Positions 24,801-39,063 of a stretch of DNA of 64,000 nt are shown here, piece by piece; the stretch's first letter is position 1, and each line of letters begins with the position of its first letter. Location: contig JBBMNZ010000007.1 of NCBI GenBank assembly GCA_037954325.1, positions 7,125,001 through 7,189,000 on the forward strand, written 5' to 3'. Both the position numbers and the translations under genes were made by a program. Below the pieces are notes generated by a model. That model saw nothing but the letters and a program-made list of their open reading frames with translations, was not told the origin of the DNA and did not search any database. This stretch comes from Fistularia commersonii (lineage: Eukaryota > Chordata > Actinopteri > Syngnathiformes > Fistulariidae).

Positions 24801-27800
24801 CCAGTTTTCTCCTGGCTAGAGGTGGCCGAGATTCCCGGCCCGTCCGCGACAACGTATAGATTGATGTGTGACGGACGGATCTTGTGCACGTCAAACGGCT
24901 CCGATGAAGGTTCGGGCGTGATGTGCGCCTTCATGTGCCCCCCGCCCCCCCGGGAAGGACCGAACCCTCCTCCGTTGAAGGGAACCGTTATCGTCGCCTG
25001 CCAAAGTGTTTGTTTTGGGGCCTTTGTGAGCATGCAAAGATTAGTTTGCTTGTTTGTTTGTGACCGCACGACCGTCTGTCAAACGTGCATGTCATCACGC
25101 CGGGCTATCAGTGAACAAAGTGTCCGACCGAACACTGGAAATCGCTGACGGTGCATTGCGAGGGAACGGAGAAGGGAGCTTCTTTCCTCACCTGCTCAGG
25201 GGGAGGCTTTCCCCCGGCCGCATCTCGCAGAGCGGCTTTCTTCTGACACCTGTTTCTCACTGCTTTTTGTGTAAATTAAGAATCCTAATTCCTGAAATGT
25301 GCGAATACCGTATTTTCCGCACTATAAGGCGCACCTAAAAGCCTTTAATCTTCTCAAAAACCGACAGTGCGCCTTATAATCCGGTGCGCCTTATATATGA
25401 AGTCTCGCAACTACAGGAAGCAGCTGCCGACTTCATTTTCTCCCGTAGAAGAAGTAGCATGCGATGCTTACTGGGATATGTGTGCGTACGCGTGTCGCCA
25501 AAGTGGCAGCGGTAAAAACGGTAAAGGGGAATTCCAGTCCCACACCACTTGTGTGTGTAAAGACCCCAAAACGGCACCTTTCAAGAGACACGCTTACGAT
25601 GCAGAGTTTAAACTCAAGGCGATCGGTCACGCAGTAGAACATGGGAATAGAGCAGCAGCGAGAGACTTCAACATGAACGAATCAATGGTGCACAAGTGGA
25701 GGAAGCGACAAGATGACCTGCGCCAAGTAAAGAAGACTAAACAGAGTTTCTGAGTGAACAAAGCGAGATGGCTACTGTTAGAGGACAAACTTGAACAGTG
25801 GGTTGTTGAACAGAGCAGCGAGTAGAAGCGTCTCTACAGTCACTATTCCAATGAAGGCTACAGCGCTAGCTAGCGACATGAACGTCGATGAATTTAGAGG
25901 TGATTCTTCTTGATGCTTTCATTTGATGAAACGTTTTGAACTGTGAAAAATGGAATTAGAAATACATTGTTTGAACGAAGGCGGCGCAAATATCGGTAAG
26001 AGCTACCGGTGCGTAGGGTACCGTACTGTGGACGCACCGACTTGTTTTGGGAGTGAACGGAGTTGTTAGAATGTCGGCTCGTATTCTATGAATAAAGTTT
26101 GACTGACTTATCTGACTGTTTAGTTGACATTCCCTTCAGCGCAGCTCCATTTAGTGGATGCATAATGCAACCCCAGCCACCACTGTAGCTTCTGTTATAT
26201 GCGCCTTATAATGCGGTGCGCCTTATATATGAAATTTTTTTTAAAATAGGCCATTCATTGAAAGTGCGCCTTATAATCCGTTGCGGCTTACGGTGCAGAA
26301 AATATGGTATTTAATCACCGCAAGACTTCTGCCGGCGTCCGTGCGGCTAGTTTCTGTTAGCCACCTAGTGTTGTAGGTCTGATTGTACATCTGGAACTGG
26401 ATTAATTAAGTTGAGATGCCAAAACCTACGCGTCCGTGATTTGGACACGTACAGAGGACGGACGTGAGGATGCGGGTAGAAGGATGCTGAAGGTCAAACT
26501 GCCAGGCAGGAGATCTACAGGAAGACCAGAGAAGAGCAAGGAGTCAGTCGGTGTGACGGAAGAGCATGCAGAGGAGAGGGTTGGGAGGGAGAAGAAGACG
26601 AGTAACTGCCGATCTGCGTTCACGGCAAACAAAATGAAATCAGGGAGAGTTAAGGTGTTGTTGATGAGAAACTCAAGAAGAATCACAGATCTATTCCGTC
26701 TTCGCATTTCCAAATGAGATGTTTGAAAGAACCAATCCAATGAGCGTTAATACGCATTCTCAGCCCCCCGATTTCATGATCATAGATATGCAGGACAGGT
26801 CACAACAGAAGGATATGGCTATAGACAGTGTCTAATAGCTGCCATGTGTCCGCATGCCCAGAGGCCACACTGTTGAACCTTATGTGTTGCGTTGTCTCAG
26901 GGTTGCCGTGACAGATTCCAGCTGCGGCTATTTTCTGCCACCGTCTACTGTCTGGGCATTCTTGACAGGCGGAGGCTGATTGGAATGACAATGTGTGGAG
27001 GCAGGAAGCCGCGGCTGGTTTGGCATGTACGCCGATTCGGAGTGAGTCGCTCCAAAACAAATATGTACAAACAAGAGATGCGAAAACAAGTTCTGCTTGC
27101 CTCCGGTCGTGTTTTGGAACGCCTGATCCAGAAGGTATTTTGGAGCTTTTGCGATTCTGCGCACGTTTCCCAGAAGACCACCGTGGTGTGTTTAGCGCAT
27201 AACAGCCGAATCCGGGGAACCGTAAGCCTACAAAGCATGATGTTTTTCCAAGAGGTCAGAAGCCACTTCTCTTTTAAAAGCCCCCCTTCAGCAGCGGCAA
27301 TTAGCGGCCTCTCCCGCTCCCCGTCTAGCCGCAGAATTGCACTTAATTGTGCCTCCGTCTGCAGGTACAGCGGCGTTTTCCCGTCCGACGAGTAACGTTC
27401 CAATGCGGGCACGCTCGCCGCCGCTGCCGTTCCTCTTATAGAGCAAAGGTACTACCTTTGCTTGACGTAAGGTACACTTTCCGCTTAATTGGCACCCGGG
27501 GCACGGGGTGCTTCAACTCCCAGCAGGACATTGTAAAAGAATGTTAATTAGTTCAACAATGAAATGTGTGTTTCGCCCATCGTCGGGCTCTTGGCATCGA
27601 TACTCTCGACAGAGAGCCGTAGGCGAGTCGAAGGAAGGATCTTTGATCTCGCTTGAAATCCCATTGAGATCATTCAAGAAGGGGCGGCTGTTTGAGGGTA
27701 CACAATGTGAGTCATCCACCAAAATACCAGATATCTCAGTGTCTAATGGATTCGGGAATACGTCTGCACAAATGTCTGTCGATGCTCTTGTTGCAGGCAA

Positions 27801-28122
27801 ACGCCGCTGTTCTGTATATTTCCTGTGCATCGTGTATTTGCAAGTGTATTTGTATATTTCCTGTGCATCGTGTATTTGCAAGTGTTATTTGCAGTCCCTA
27901 CGTCCTCTATTGTAAGTCGCTTTGGATAAAAGCGTCTGCCAAATGCAATGTAATGTAAAAGTGCACTACTTTGGACAGCGAAAGAAAACCGTGGTAGATA
28001 AATATGCGATGTCGGCGTTTCAGTCGGCGGGTCGGGTTTAGTCGACCCTGTCTTGTCGGGATGTAAGTAGCAGCGTGCCCAGTGAGAGGGGGGATTTGAA
28101 CCTAATGCGATTTTGCAAAGGT

Positions 28123-28156
<34 letters not shown>

Positions 28157-29091
28157 GCTAATCTGCGCGGATCCAGAGGCTATTATAACACGACCATATT
28201 TCCACCTCCCTCTTTTTTCATCAGACTTAAAACCGATTTCTCCCGATGAAGACGCTCTTACGTGCTTCGATAATCCCTTTGATGTCCGACTATCTCCGGC
28301 GATGAGTCGGTCTAACAGGTTTTGTCAAGGGTCTGGCCTCGGAGAGGGTTTTTTTTTTTTTTTTTTTTCCTGGAAAATACAAGGCTCCGTTCTGGCCCCG
28401 GCCGCCCCGGCGGCGTGTACGACACAGACAGGCTTTGGCGCTGACTTGGAAACCGGGGCTGGCATGGGGCTGGGCCTCTCGGCGGCGAGCGCTGTGTGCC
28501 ATTGTGCCAGCGAGTCACGCTCTGCCTCATGTGCCTGCTGGGGGGCATCGCTTGAATAATCTCACAACGCTCAACAAGACCCAGCAGTTACACACAATCT
28601 GTCTCTGTCCCACCGGTCTGGAAAGACTGAATGTTGCGGAGACAAAGAAACACTTCACAGTAATCGGGTTATCCAAAGTTGAGGAGGTTGTTTAGGATGA
28701 TGGGACTCCGAACTATGCCGAGCTTGTCCACTGTAACGCCCGGTGAATATATTCTCACTTTGCCTCGGATCACGTTTAACCAGACGCCTAAACGCTGACG
28801 TAAAAAAAAAAAAAAAACGGCACGCGTTTTCACATGTTTGCGTATGAACATGCGACATATTCATTATTTTGTTTTTGCATCGGATATGTGCTCCCGTTTA
28901 CCCGATATGCGATGATACCGTTACATTACATTACATTACATTTGGCAGACGCTTTTGTCCAAAGCGACTTACGATAGAGGACATAGGGACTGCAAATAAC
29001 ACTTGCAAATACAAAATACACAGGAAATATACAGAACAGTAAGCTTGGGCTAGTGAGGTTTTTTTTTTTTTTTGACAAAGACGTACGCAAA

Positions 29092-29140
<49 letters not shown>

Positions 29141-32100
29141 TAGCCTAACTTGGTGCCTAACCTGGTCTGGGGCATCAGCGCAGTAAAAAGTCCTGAAAGA
29201 GAAAGGTTTTTACCTGCTTCTTGAAGGTTGAGAGAGATGATGCTAGTCTTGTTGCTTCCAGAAGTTTGTTCCACCACTGAGGTAGTAGAACTGAGAACAG
29301 TTTTGCCTGAGATCGCGTAGAGCGAGCAAAAGGTACTACTAGTAGGACATCATACCAGCATATCTGAAAAGCGTCATGTCTTTTATTTGCAACTTCTTGG
29401 TTGTGAAAAGGCTGATTTCACAGCAAAGATAAATGTTAAATGAATTAAACAACATGAGGGGATTCCTGTTTTTCCACCGCTGCACTGCAGCTCCACCTGC
29501 ACCACCTTTTCCTGTTGAATATTGTAAGGAAACATCTCTATGTACGTTAGATACACTATATCTGCTTCATATCTGTGTTGCTTGGACCTTGGCCTCGCAG
29601 GTTTCTCTCCCCTCACTCCAATTAAACACCCTCTTCATGCTTCCCTTGACTTGTCTCAATCCCTTAGCTTCAGAATGTCACGGCCAAGGAATGCATCACT
29701 CACAAGCGGGTCAACACGTGCGGCTCAGCTGAAAGGATGCCAGGATGCAGAGTTGACTCCGTGGCCGTCACCCTAATTCCGCCTTTCCGTGGCTGAGGCC
29801 ATTGTTGAGGCTGATTAATTCAATCATTGCAATCTGGTATTAGCTGCGTTCGGCCCGCCGCCCTTCCCGATTGCCCACAAATTTCTGTGGGAAAAACCCT
29901 TGCCGAGGTCGATCCTGTCCCGGAGCGCACGGCGAGGCGAGATGGAATAGTGCGACCACAGAGAACATAGCCTCCAAGCTAACCTCGTCGCTCTCTCCGA
30001 CTTTTTTTTAAATCCCTGGAATGACGAATTATTTGTGTGGCTTTTTATTTGCTGCAGAAGTCCAGCCTGCCTCTGTTATGTCATTGGAATTCGGCTAAGC
30101 TAAACCCCAGCCCCTCTTAGCTCTATCATTCTCTGGTGAAAAGCCCTCAGGATATCAAGGGCTAGCTCCGAGTGTAAGCTAATCACGACGCCGGTCGCCC
30201 GTTCCTTTTCATGTACTCACCGCTAACCGTGTTTCCGCAGGTCCCACAAAGAGGCCGGTCTCCTTCGAGAGCAGGGGAACCGCGGGGGAGGACTTGGACT
30301 CCCTCAGATCCAGGATAGAAAACTCGAAGCTTTCCGACGACAACTCCACCGGCCCGCGCCCCGCATCCCAGCGCAGGCGCAAGCGCTTCCTCTCCTACCC
30401 TCGCTACGTTGAGCTGATGGTGACGGCGGACGCCAAGATGGTCCGTCACCACGGACACAACCTGGAGCACTACATCCTAACAATCATGTCAGTAGTAAGT
30501 AAGATGACGTTTCTAAACATTTTATTTTCCCAGTACGTGATCTCTCTATCTGCCTACCTCCGTCCCTCCCTCATAACCGATTTTTAAACGGTACGGTGCC
30601 GCCGTGGTGAGCGCTTCCCGCTCACAGCGACAAGGTCCTTGCTTGGAGTCTGCGGGGTTCCTGCGGGTTTTTGGGGTTCCCCCCGTGGTCCAAAAAACCC
30701 GCAGGGGGTTTATTGGAGACCCCAGAGTGTCCAGGTTTGTCAATGAGAGGGTGAATGGTTGTACGTTGCCATCTGTGGCCCTGCAGCTGTCGGATTCAGA
30801 CATGCTCTCGCGCAGAAAGAATACCTTTTCCACTTTTTGAAGGAAATATCGATGGAGTCCTGCCTAAAATGCAAGACTGTTAGGACAGGTGTTTCTCAGG
30901 GCAGTGCTAAGCTATGAATATATCTTTTTACACCGATGACATAGCGCCTTTTTTTAACGTATTCCCCACACCTAAAATATGTCGTCGATGAAACCACCGC
31001 TGATATCGTAACCAGTAAGTGGGGGTAATTTCTCATATTGCTTGGATTTTGTATGCCCAGCCCATTCGTCTGTTATAAACTATCACAAGCAGAATAAATG
31101 CCATTAATTCCAATTGTATGTACAGTTAACGGCGTGTCAGTGTAGTTTTATCATTATCCAAGCTATTTTCTGAGCTTAGCTTGCTTCTGCACCAACGGCA
31201 ACTGGGGCCCAATTTGTTAAACTCGGGCCGCAGCGTCTTGACCTCGATTTGAATCCCGTATCTAACAGAAGCAGCCGTCTGGTAAACAGACGCGGCGGCA
31301 GCGTGATTGACTCTCCTGTGCGTCGTTTAGGCGCTGCTCGGTCTCTGGTCTTCGTCAAAAGCAGGATAGGTTATCAATTGTGTTGAACTGCGTGTACCCG
31401 CTGATGTCTCCCAACACCGCGACTGACAGTGTCCAAACTACTTATTAACTTACAAAGAAGTAATGATTGCCAGTACAGCGTTATCCTCCGGGGGAAGATT
31501 AATGTGGCGCAGTGAATGTTGTAAAACAGAGGTCACAGAAGATCCCGCCATAATTACGTCTGTGGGGACTGACATTGTGATTCATAGAAACAAATGCCTC
31601 CCTGATGGTCACATTGCATATCCTGCACTCGGGGCCCCAGGGCTGCTGGAGTCCATCTTTGTTGTTATTGGGAGAAAAGAGGGCTTCATCCTGGACTTGT
31701 CAATCACCGGACAATTCGGGGTCACCAATTGACCTCCTGGAGAACTTGGAGCAACCCCTGACACAGGGAGGAGATGGAGACTCTGCACGGCAAGGCCAAC
31801 CAGGGACCTTCTCGCTGTCAGGCGGAAACGCTTAGCACTGCGTCACCACGCCGCCTAGTCGTCCACCTATTCATTTCAAACATGCTAAAATGAAATAAAG
31901 AAAGGGATCTATCGTCGGGAAACAGATGTACATTTTCATATCTGTTTTATTTTCGTAGGCAAATAATGTAATCTGGTAACTGAAGCCCTGATACTTCGTT
32001 GTAGCTCACGTTGAATTTCAGCACCTCGCTAGCCAACGGGAACATATCGCTATACCGGTTCCGTAAAGCAGAAAATAGCTTCAAACCAGGCACGCAGAAC

Positions 32101-35100
32101 AGGGTCCTGCATCGCAGTTAGACTGAGAGCATCCAAACGCTGGGCCTCCTTTGCCCGCTTTGAACGGGCCCGGACCACGTCTGCCTCCCCCAAGGCAGTG
32201 ACAAGCTAAATGTTTATAGTGCACTAATGAGTTCCTGTCAGGAGGCCACTTGTGGCCTCAGGAGACCGCGGGCAGACCGCGACAGTGGAAGTAGAAGAGC
32301 AGGAGGAGAAGAGGGGAAAGCGGGGGGAATGTTTTCGCTCGGAAGGGGCGCCGGGGTTTCGGCCTTCCTGGTTTCACTTTTCTTACTTGGCCTTGGTTTT
32401 TGGTTTCATTTTACACCCCCGAGATCTTTCGGGGAGCTATAATTGGCTGTGATAGTCTATCGATAAACATCTCCTTCGATTTTCCTTTTGCCGTTATCAA
32501 ACCGTCAGCGGAGATTGTTCTGACCGTGTCTCGACTCCGGTCTAGGTCGGTGCAGGTTTGCATTTTCTTTGTCTGTGTGCCGTCTTTGTTACAGGTTGCG
32601 GCGGTGTACAGGGACCCCAGCGTGGGGAACCTCATCAACATCGTCGTCGTCAAGCTAGTTGTCATCCACAATGAACAGGTAAGCCGGGCCGCTGTTTTCA
32701 GAAAACAAACTACGTCACGAAGAAAGTGCCCAGTATCTGAATATGACACAAATGAAGGAGGCTCTTCCACTGTTTGTTAGGAGAACCGAGGAAAACGGGC
32801 GTTGGATTCCCAGAGCCCACGCGGTAGTGTTGAATAGTTGAATCACCAGCTGGACCCAACAAATGATCTTTTTGGATTCCCAACCAACAGATACACTTAA
32901 CCCTCTCCATGAATGGACGACTGATCATTAGTTCCATTGGTTTACCATGAAAATGGACGTCGCTTTGCCGATGTTTGTCTGTGATTTAATAACTGTGCGA
33001 GTGTGAGCCCCTGCCAACAGAAGACTACTATTTCAAAACCTGCATAGCAAAGTGGCAGTTTACAATGTTAATTTTACACCCCGCCGGGAGCCGGGATCGG
33101 GTGTCTTGAGTGACGCCCCTCACATTTTTACTCATCGGTCCCTACTTCCTTACCAGTTCAGGGCTAGATAAGGCGCGGATGCGTGATTTGGTATGGCTTG
33201 ACTGGATTCCTCCCCGCTTACGACTGTATGCTAATTTAGTAGCTCAACGTCAGAGCTGGAGGGTTGCAACGGATCCAGCAGCGCGATGCTATTCCGACAT
33301 CTGCGCAAATACAAATAGCAGCTGGATCTTCAGTGCTCAATGTATGCCGAGTGTGTCTACTATGTTGACGGTGGACAAGAGACCCGTCCTGATGACTTAC
33401 GATGTAAACTTAGAACCGGTCACGGCTACTACCGCTTCTAATACCGCTGACTCTAATGGGGAAAGTATGATCTTCTATTACATTTATATTGTCTCTGAAA
33501 TGATGAAGGTTTCTGCATAAGTTGTCTTTGGTTGGCTTTTACCCTGGCCATGGTATGCCAATTTTAGACCCTTTTTAATGTAACCAAGAAAACCTAATTA
33601 AGGTGAAAGATCTCCTCTCCAAATAATCAGGTAACTGTTTTTCTGGATCACCATCATAAAACCCCCGTAAGTCCAGGGGAACATCCACCACACAAAGGCC
33701 TTTGAGGTTCAGGTGTTTCTGTAGTCCATTTGAGACGGGGGTGGCAGCAAATGGACAGACAGCGAGAGAACATCCAAGGAACGAGGTTGATGCAACCCAT
33801 CCTCCTCTCGCTGATGAAGGTCAGGAGGTAGGCGGTAAGAAGACTGAGGATAGCCTTGTAAATCCCCCGATGATTTAGTCCGTGTGTAGATGATAAAGAC
33901 CAGCCAGCACACTCGGAGAGCTCTCGGCGAAGGGGGAGAGATCTTTAGCTAGGGATGAACCTCGGTGCCCCCGTCGCCTTCAAATCTTTGCAATTCTCTC
34001 GGGTGCCCAGAGTTCTTTATGAGCATCCGAAGCGGTCCACTGGATCTCTCAGAGCAGGGAGTTTTGTCATGCCCTCTCTTCTTCTTCCTCCATCGTTCTT
34101 TGTATCTTCTCCTCTTCTCCTCCACCTATCTTTCTGTCCTCTTTCCCTCCATCCATAAACTTCCCCTCTGGTCTTCCTCTAGACCAGGGGTGGGCAAACT
34201 ACAGCCCGCGGGCCACATCCGGCCCGTTGGTCTTTTCAATCCGGCCCGCCAAAGATTGGCACAGAATTCATACTTGATGTGAATGATCGGATCAATGAAT
34301 GTTGGAGCTCAAACAGGAGATTATTACATTTTTGGAGCTGCTTGAGATCAATTTTCCTGAGCTGATTGACACAGATAGGCTTTGTGATTTAGCCTTTATT
34401 GTGGGCATACTGACACACATGAATGAGCTGGACATGAAGCTACGAGGGAAAAACTGGTTTGTGAGGGAAATGCAAGCAAATGTCAGAGCCTTTAAAACCA
34501 AGCTGGTTTTATTTTCAAAGCAAATGTTAGACGAGTCTGATGTTCACTGTTAACAAAAGCGTTTTTTTTATTTTCCCGTAATTTCCGGACGATAAGCTGC
34601 GACTTTTTTCACGTATACAACAATGCGGCTAATATATGGCCTTTTTTGGGGTGGGGGGGCTAACCAGCTTCACGCCGCTAAAACATTTATCCTCCTCACA
34701 TCGGATCGATGAAATGACCGGGAAATTCTGAGTCCGTTCAACTCCGACACCGAAGAAGACTACTTTGACGGTTTTAGTGCGCAGGAGGAAGACCAAGATA
34801 GCGATCGGCTAGGCGGTGCGGCTTATATTGAGGTGCGCTCAATAGTCCGGAAATTACGGTATGTATCGCACCTTGTGCTGACCCGGCCCGTCTGTCAAAT
34901 TTCAAAAGTTAATGCGGCCCCTGAGCCAAAAAGTTTGCCCACCCCAGCTCAAGACCTCCTGTCCGCCAACCTCAGCATCCTCCTACCCGGATCTTCACCA
35001 TCACCTCCTCTGTCCACTTCCAAATCATCTCCAGAACATTTAACTTGTTGGGAAACTATAAAACCCATGTCCATGTCCCTCTGAGGGACTCATTCCTGAT

Positions 35101-35765
35101 CCTCTTTCTGTGTCCAATCAAAAACAGGAAGGCCCCACTGTGAGCTTCAACGCTGCCACCACCCTCCACAACTTCTGCGTCTGGCAGCAGAGCCAGAACG
35201 TCCAGGATGACGGCCACCCGTCGCACCACGACACAGCGCTCCTCATCACCAGGTGCGCGCCGCTCGTGGGGAAACACCGATTAGCATGTTTTACAAAACG
35301 GTAATGTCATGTGGTTCTTTTTTTTTTTTTTTTTTTTGCTTTCAGGGAGGATATCTGCCGTGCGAAAGACAAATGCGATACGCTGGGTAATCCTTTATTT
35401 TCAGATTTACCCTTATTCTTGTTCCCTTTCCACTCCGCTAGCTGCAGACCTGTGCGCTAATGAGTTCACGGTGGGTCGTCGGCTAATAATATTATCACGA
35501 CAGAGCGCAGTGGTAGAAAAGGGGTGGAGGGCCGAAGTCTTTGCCCCAGTTAATCTCTCCTGCCTTTTAAACCCGAACTGCACCGAAAACACTCGTGCGG
35601 AGGCTCACGTGCTTCTGTGTGCGCACGTACGGGACTCCGCAGGGCTCGCCGAGCTGGGGACGATGTGTGACCAGAACCGCAGCTGCTCCATCAGCGAGGA
35701 GAACGGAATCAGCGCCTCCTTCACCATCGCCCACGAGCTGGGCCACGTGTAGGTTGGACGCTGAT

Positions 35766-35813
<48 letters not shown>

Positions 35814-38800
35814 GACCAACAAAAGCTCTCTTATTAGGGAGAGGAGGGCCTCAGGCACAGGTGCAAAACTTTTAATTACACATCGTCCCGTTGTACCTGA
35901 TTTAGCTGCAGATGGAGTTCAGCCTGTCTGTGTTGCATTGCACCGCGCAGCAGAACTAAGGTCCGTCAAGCTAACGTTGTTTTCCGAGTGAACCTACCAT
36001 CCGGATGGATGCGTGAATGTATGCACGCATGCAATTTAAGTTTTTAGGTGTGTCTGATGACAGGTTTTATTAGCTCCTCCAGGTTGGATTTGTTAGAGTT
36101 CCCCCCAAAAAAAGGAAAATATATGTATTGTAATTGTTCCCTCTCCTTTATGCGCAAAACTAAACTAGTACCGTAATTTCCGGATTATAAGCCGTGACTT
36201 TTTTCACGTAAACAACGATGCGGCTAATATATGGACTTTTTTGGGTGGGGGACGCTAACGAGCTTCACGCCGCTAATATATAATATCCTTGTCACATCGG
36301 ACCGATGAAATGACCGAGAAATTCTGAGTCCGTTCAACTCCGACATCGAAGAAGACGACTTTGACGGTTTTCGTGGGCAGGAGGAAACCAGAGATAGCGA
36401 TTGGCTAGCCGGCTTATATTGAGGTGCGCTCAATAGTACGGAAATTACGATAAACGTGGAAGACAACAAATATCCAAGAGAACTTCAGGGTAGAGAGAAA
36501 CAACCATTCACATTCCTGTTCACATTGATTGATGCATTTGTAACCCTAATTTTTAAGAGGTAGCGTGCCAGGACCGTGGGTGTTTCGGGTTAAGAACCAA
36601 AGAATCTTCCATTGCAAAGGACACCGTTCTGGCAGGACAGGAGAGACTTTATTTCGTACTCACTTGCGGAACGGTCAGGCTAAACCTGCCGCACGTGGCC
36701 AACCAGAACTGACCTGCCCTCTCATACGTGCCTCCTCAAAACCAGTCCCCCACAAAATCACCCCCTACTTTCTCCCCAATGCATCTCTATAGGCAACTGC
36801 CAACAACAACAAACCAAATTGAAAGAGCACCAACAAATAACCCATAATCAAAATAACACATAATTTACATGGTTACACATTCATTACTTGTACCACCTAT
36901 GCTAAGTGAGGGTAGAGATATATAAGCATTCACTCCTTCTTCCATATTTATTTATTCATTCACTTATCTTTTATAGCGATTATCCCATCGTCAGGGTCGT
37001 CAGCAGTTTGTCACCATTCACCCCCTCATTCACAGTGATTGATTGATTGATTCATTCATTCATTATTCACACAAGACAAGGTGTTACTGCCCCTTGTGGC
37101 AAGAGCCGAGGTAAACACATCTAAAAGCCCAATTCAGGCTGTAGTGACGCTATCTATAGCAAACAACAAGCAAGCTACTAGCAGGCTAACACCCTACCAA
37201 ACAGACACCGCTTACCTACATTAGCCAACAACAGCCTGAAGCACATCATCTGGGGTTTTCAAGCGGGTACCTTCCTTCATCGTTTTTTTGTCCAGTTAGG
37301 CCCACGACACCTCAAGTGAAATCCAGTGTCCTGGAAACACCCCCGTCCATAATACATAGGCGATCAACAAGGAAACAATCTTTCCTTAGCGATCTCCCCA
37401 GCTTGTATGCTTCCTCCTCAGCCATAACCATTCACTTGCTCGTTCCACGGCCGGAGAGATGTTACCTACCGCGAGTTTCAGGCTCCAGCCGCGAATTCCC
37501 AACTCAGTCTGTAGAGCAAAGACAGATTTTGCCACAAACCCACGACAGGCTGCTCTGCCTCCGATGCCATCTTATACCTAGCTTTTTTGCGCTCACTAGC
37601 CTCTTCGGTAAATACACTGTCCTCTCTACCCCAGACCACAGTAATATATCTGTCCGCAGTCGGTACTAACTATACAGGACTGTCTCAGAAAATTAGAATA
37701 TTGTGATAAAGTTCTTTATCATCTGTAATGCAATTAAAAAAACAAAAATGACTTTTTCATGATATTCTAATATTTTGAGATAGGATTTGTAAGCCATAAT
37801 CAGCAATATTGAAATAATAAAAGGCTTGCAATATTTCAGTTGATTTGTAATGAATCCAGAGTGTATGACATTTTTGTTTTTGTAATTGCATTACAGAAGA
37901 AGAAAGAACTTTATCACAATATTCTAATTTTCTGAGACAGTCCTGTATATGCAGCTGCTCGTTCAATTCATTATCAATGCCGGGGGTGTCAAACTCATTT
38001 TGGCTCAGGGGCAAAATGGAGGAAAATCCATTCTCAAGTGGGACGAACGGGTAAAATCATGATGTATCTATTGTTCGGGGGTGAATCGGTATCTTTTAGC
38101 TTTGTGAGCCGGATGAAACCCGGCCTAATCCAGCCAGTTCGACACCCCTGATCTATACCGTCTATCCTGAAGTCGAGGTAGAGATATATTGGCATTCACG
38201 TTCTCATTGACGTTCATTCATTATCGATATTGCCTCCACCACTGTCCAGGTCACAGGGGATCAGTCAGGGTACAAAGATCCAACAATTCACTTTCATTCA
38301 TTCATTCATTCATTCATTCATTCATTCATTCATTCATTCATTCATTCATTCATTCATTCATTCTCTTTTTTTTTTCATTTATCTAACCACATGAAGTCCA
38401 AGAAGCTGCATGATAATTGATGAGGAGCGTTTTCCACTTGGATTCGTAGATGATTTGTGTAAACGTCAACGCTAGCAGTTATCGATCCTGATCGATCGGG
38501 GGGTCCTTTATCAATAATCCAGAACGTTAGCAGAGAAGTCTCCAGTGGTCTAATAAGAAGCTTTTCGTGAAACTGGCCAGTAAATCAGGTTGTTTTGTGG
38601 TCCTCCCTTGGATCCTTAGGTAACTAATCCAGTGACAGTTGGCCGGGAGGAGTCTGACCTCCTTATGCGATTGATTTCTTTCGACATCGCTACTATTGAT
38701 CCCTCCGCGTTCAGAGGGATTTGAAGAAAACGTGTAGGAATGACTCTGCAGGAGCTCTAGCATCGCAACAATATCGTCTCGCCATTGAACCTTGCCACAC

Positions 38801-39031
38801 AGCGAGAGGGGCCTTGGTTGGATTCCCTCGAGGGTCTCTCTCTGGGTGGAGTCTCCATGTTCTCCAGGTGTTTGTGTGGGAACCCCAATCCAGGTTCCTG
38901 CCACAAACCAAACACATGCAGGAGGTTCACTGGAGGCTCCACATGGTCTAGACGTGTGAATGAGAGGGTGAATAGTTGTCATAGCTTGAAGTATTTGAAC
39001 CAGATTCACTGTTAATCTAAGTTTGTGCGCA

Positions 39032-39063
<32 letters not shown>

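Larger units (their letters stand above)
21863..30240 (+). other. Intron 3 (8.4 kb): repeats, no additional gene
   Basis: Contains a pogo-like element (25308-26307), a LINE fragment (26430-26610), two L2-type tails in opposite orientation (27806-27958 and 28921-29300), a (GT)n repeat at 28127-28156, long T runs, and ATTC-rich sequence at 23178-23255. The first 3.4 kb shows nothing recognisable. Confidence 0.7.
30495..32594 (+). other. Intron 4 (2.1 kb)
   Basis: Holds the dispersed repeats at 30608-30775 and 31690-31855. The rest, including the 700 bases before exon 5, shows no recognisable element. Confidence 0.65.
34075..35045 (-). mobile_element. LINE C-terminal fragment split by the hAT insertion
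   Basis: 34130-34184 (CCTCCATCCATAAACTTCCC and on) and 34948-35045 read on the minus strand as the same LINE ORF end seen at 17120 (GRP.GKFMDG). Removing 34185-34947 plus one target copy makes the two halves adjoin, supporting the insertion order. Confidence 0.6.
32679..35127 (+). other. Intron 5 (2.4 kb): nested transposons in its 3' half
   Basis: The first 1.4 kb shows no recognisable element. The second half is a minus-strand LINE fragment split by a hAT element, which is itself split by a pogo-like MITE. The last 80 bases lead to exon 6. Confidence 0.7.

Noticed and set aside
28926..29141. Cysteine/valine-rich frames over CA/GT repeats (also near 14400, 35570, 49550 and 52545)
   Set aside because: These are microsatellites read as protein (CVCVC or THTHT); no gene.
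34299..34553. 84-codon frame with clear protein similarity, possible host gene
   Set aside because: It lies within hAT terminal repeats and target duplications and matches a transposase mid-section, so it is a transposon relic.
36550..37660. Possible LTR or unknown gene in intron 8
   Set aside because: Composition differs from its neighbours, but I found no LTR ends, primer-binding site, domain or splice pattern.
38281..38365. Regular short repeats that might suggest a CRISPR array
   Set aside because: A 4-bp (ATTC) microsatellite without spacers, in an animal genome.
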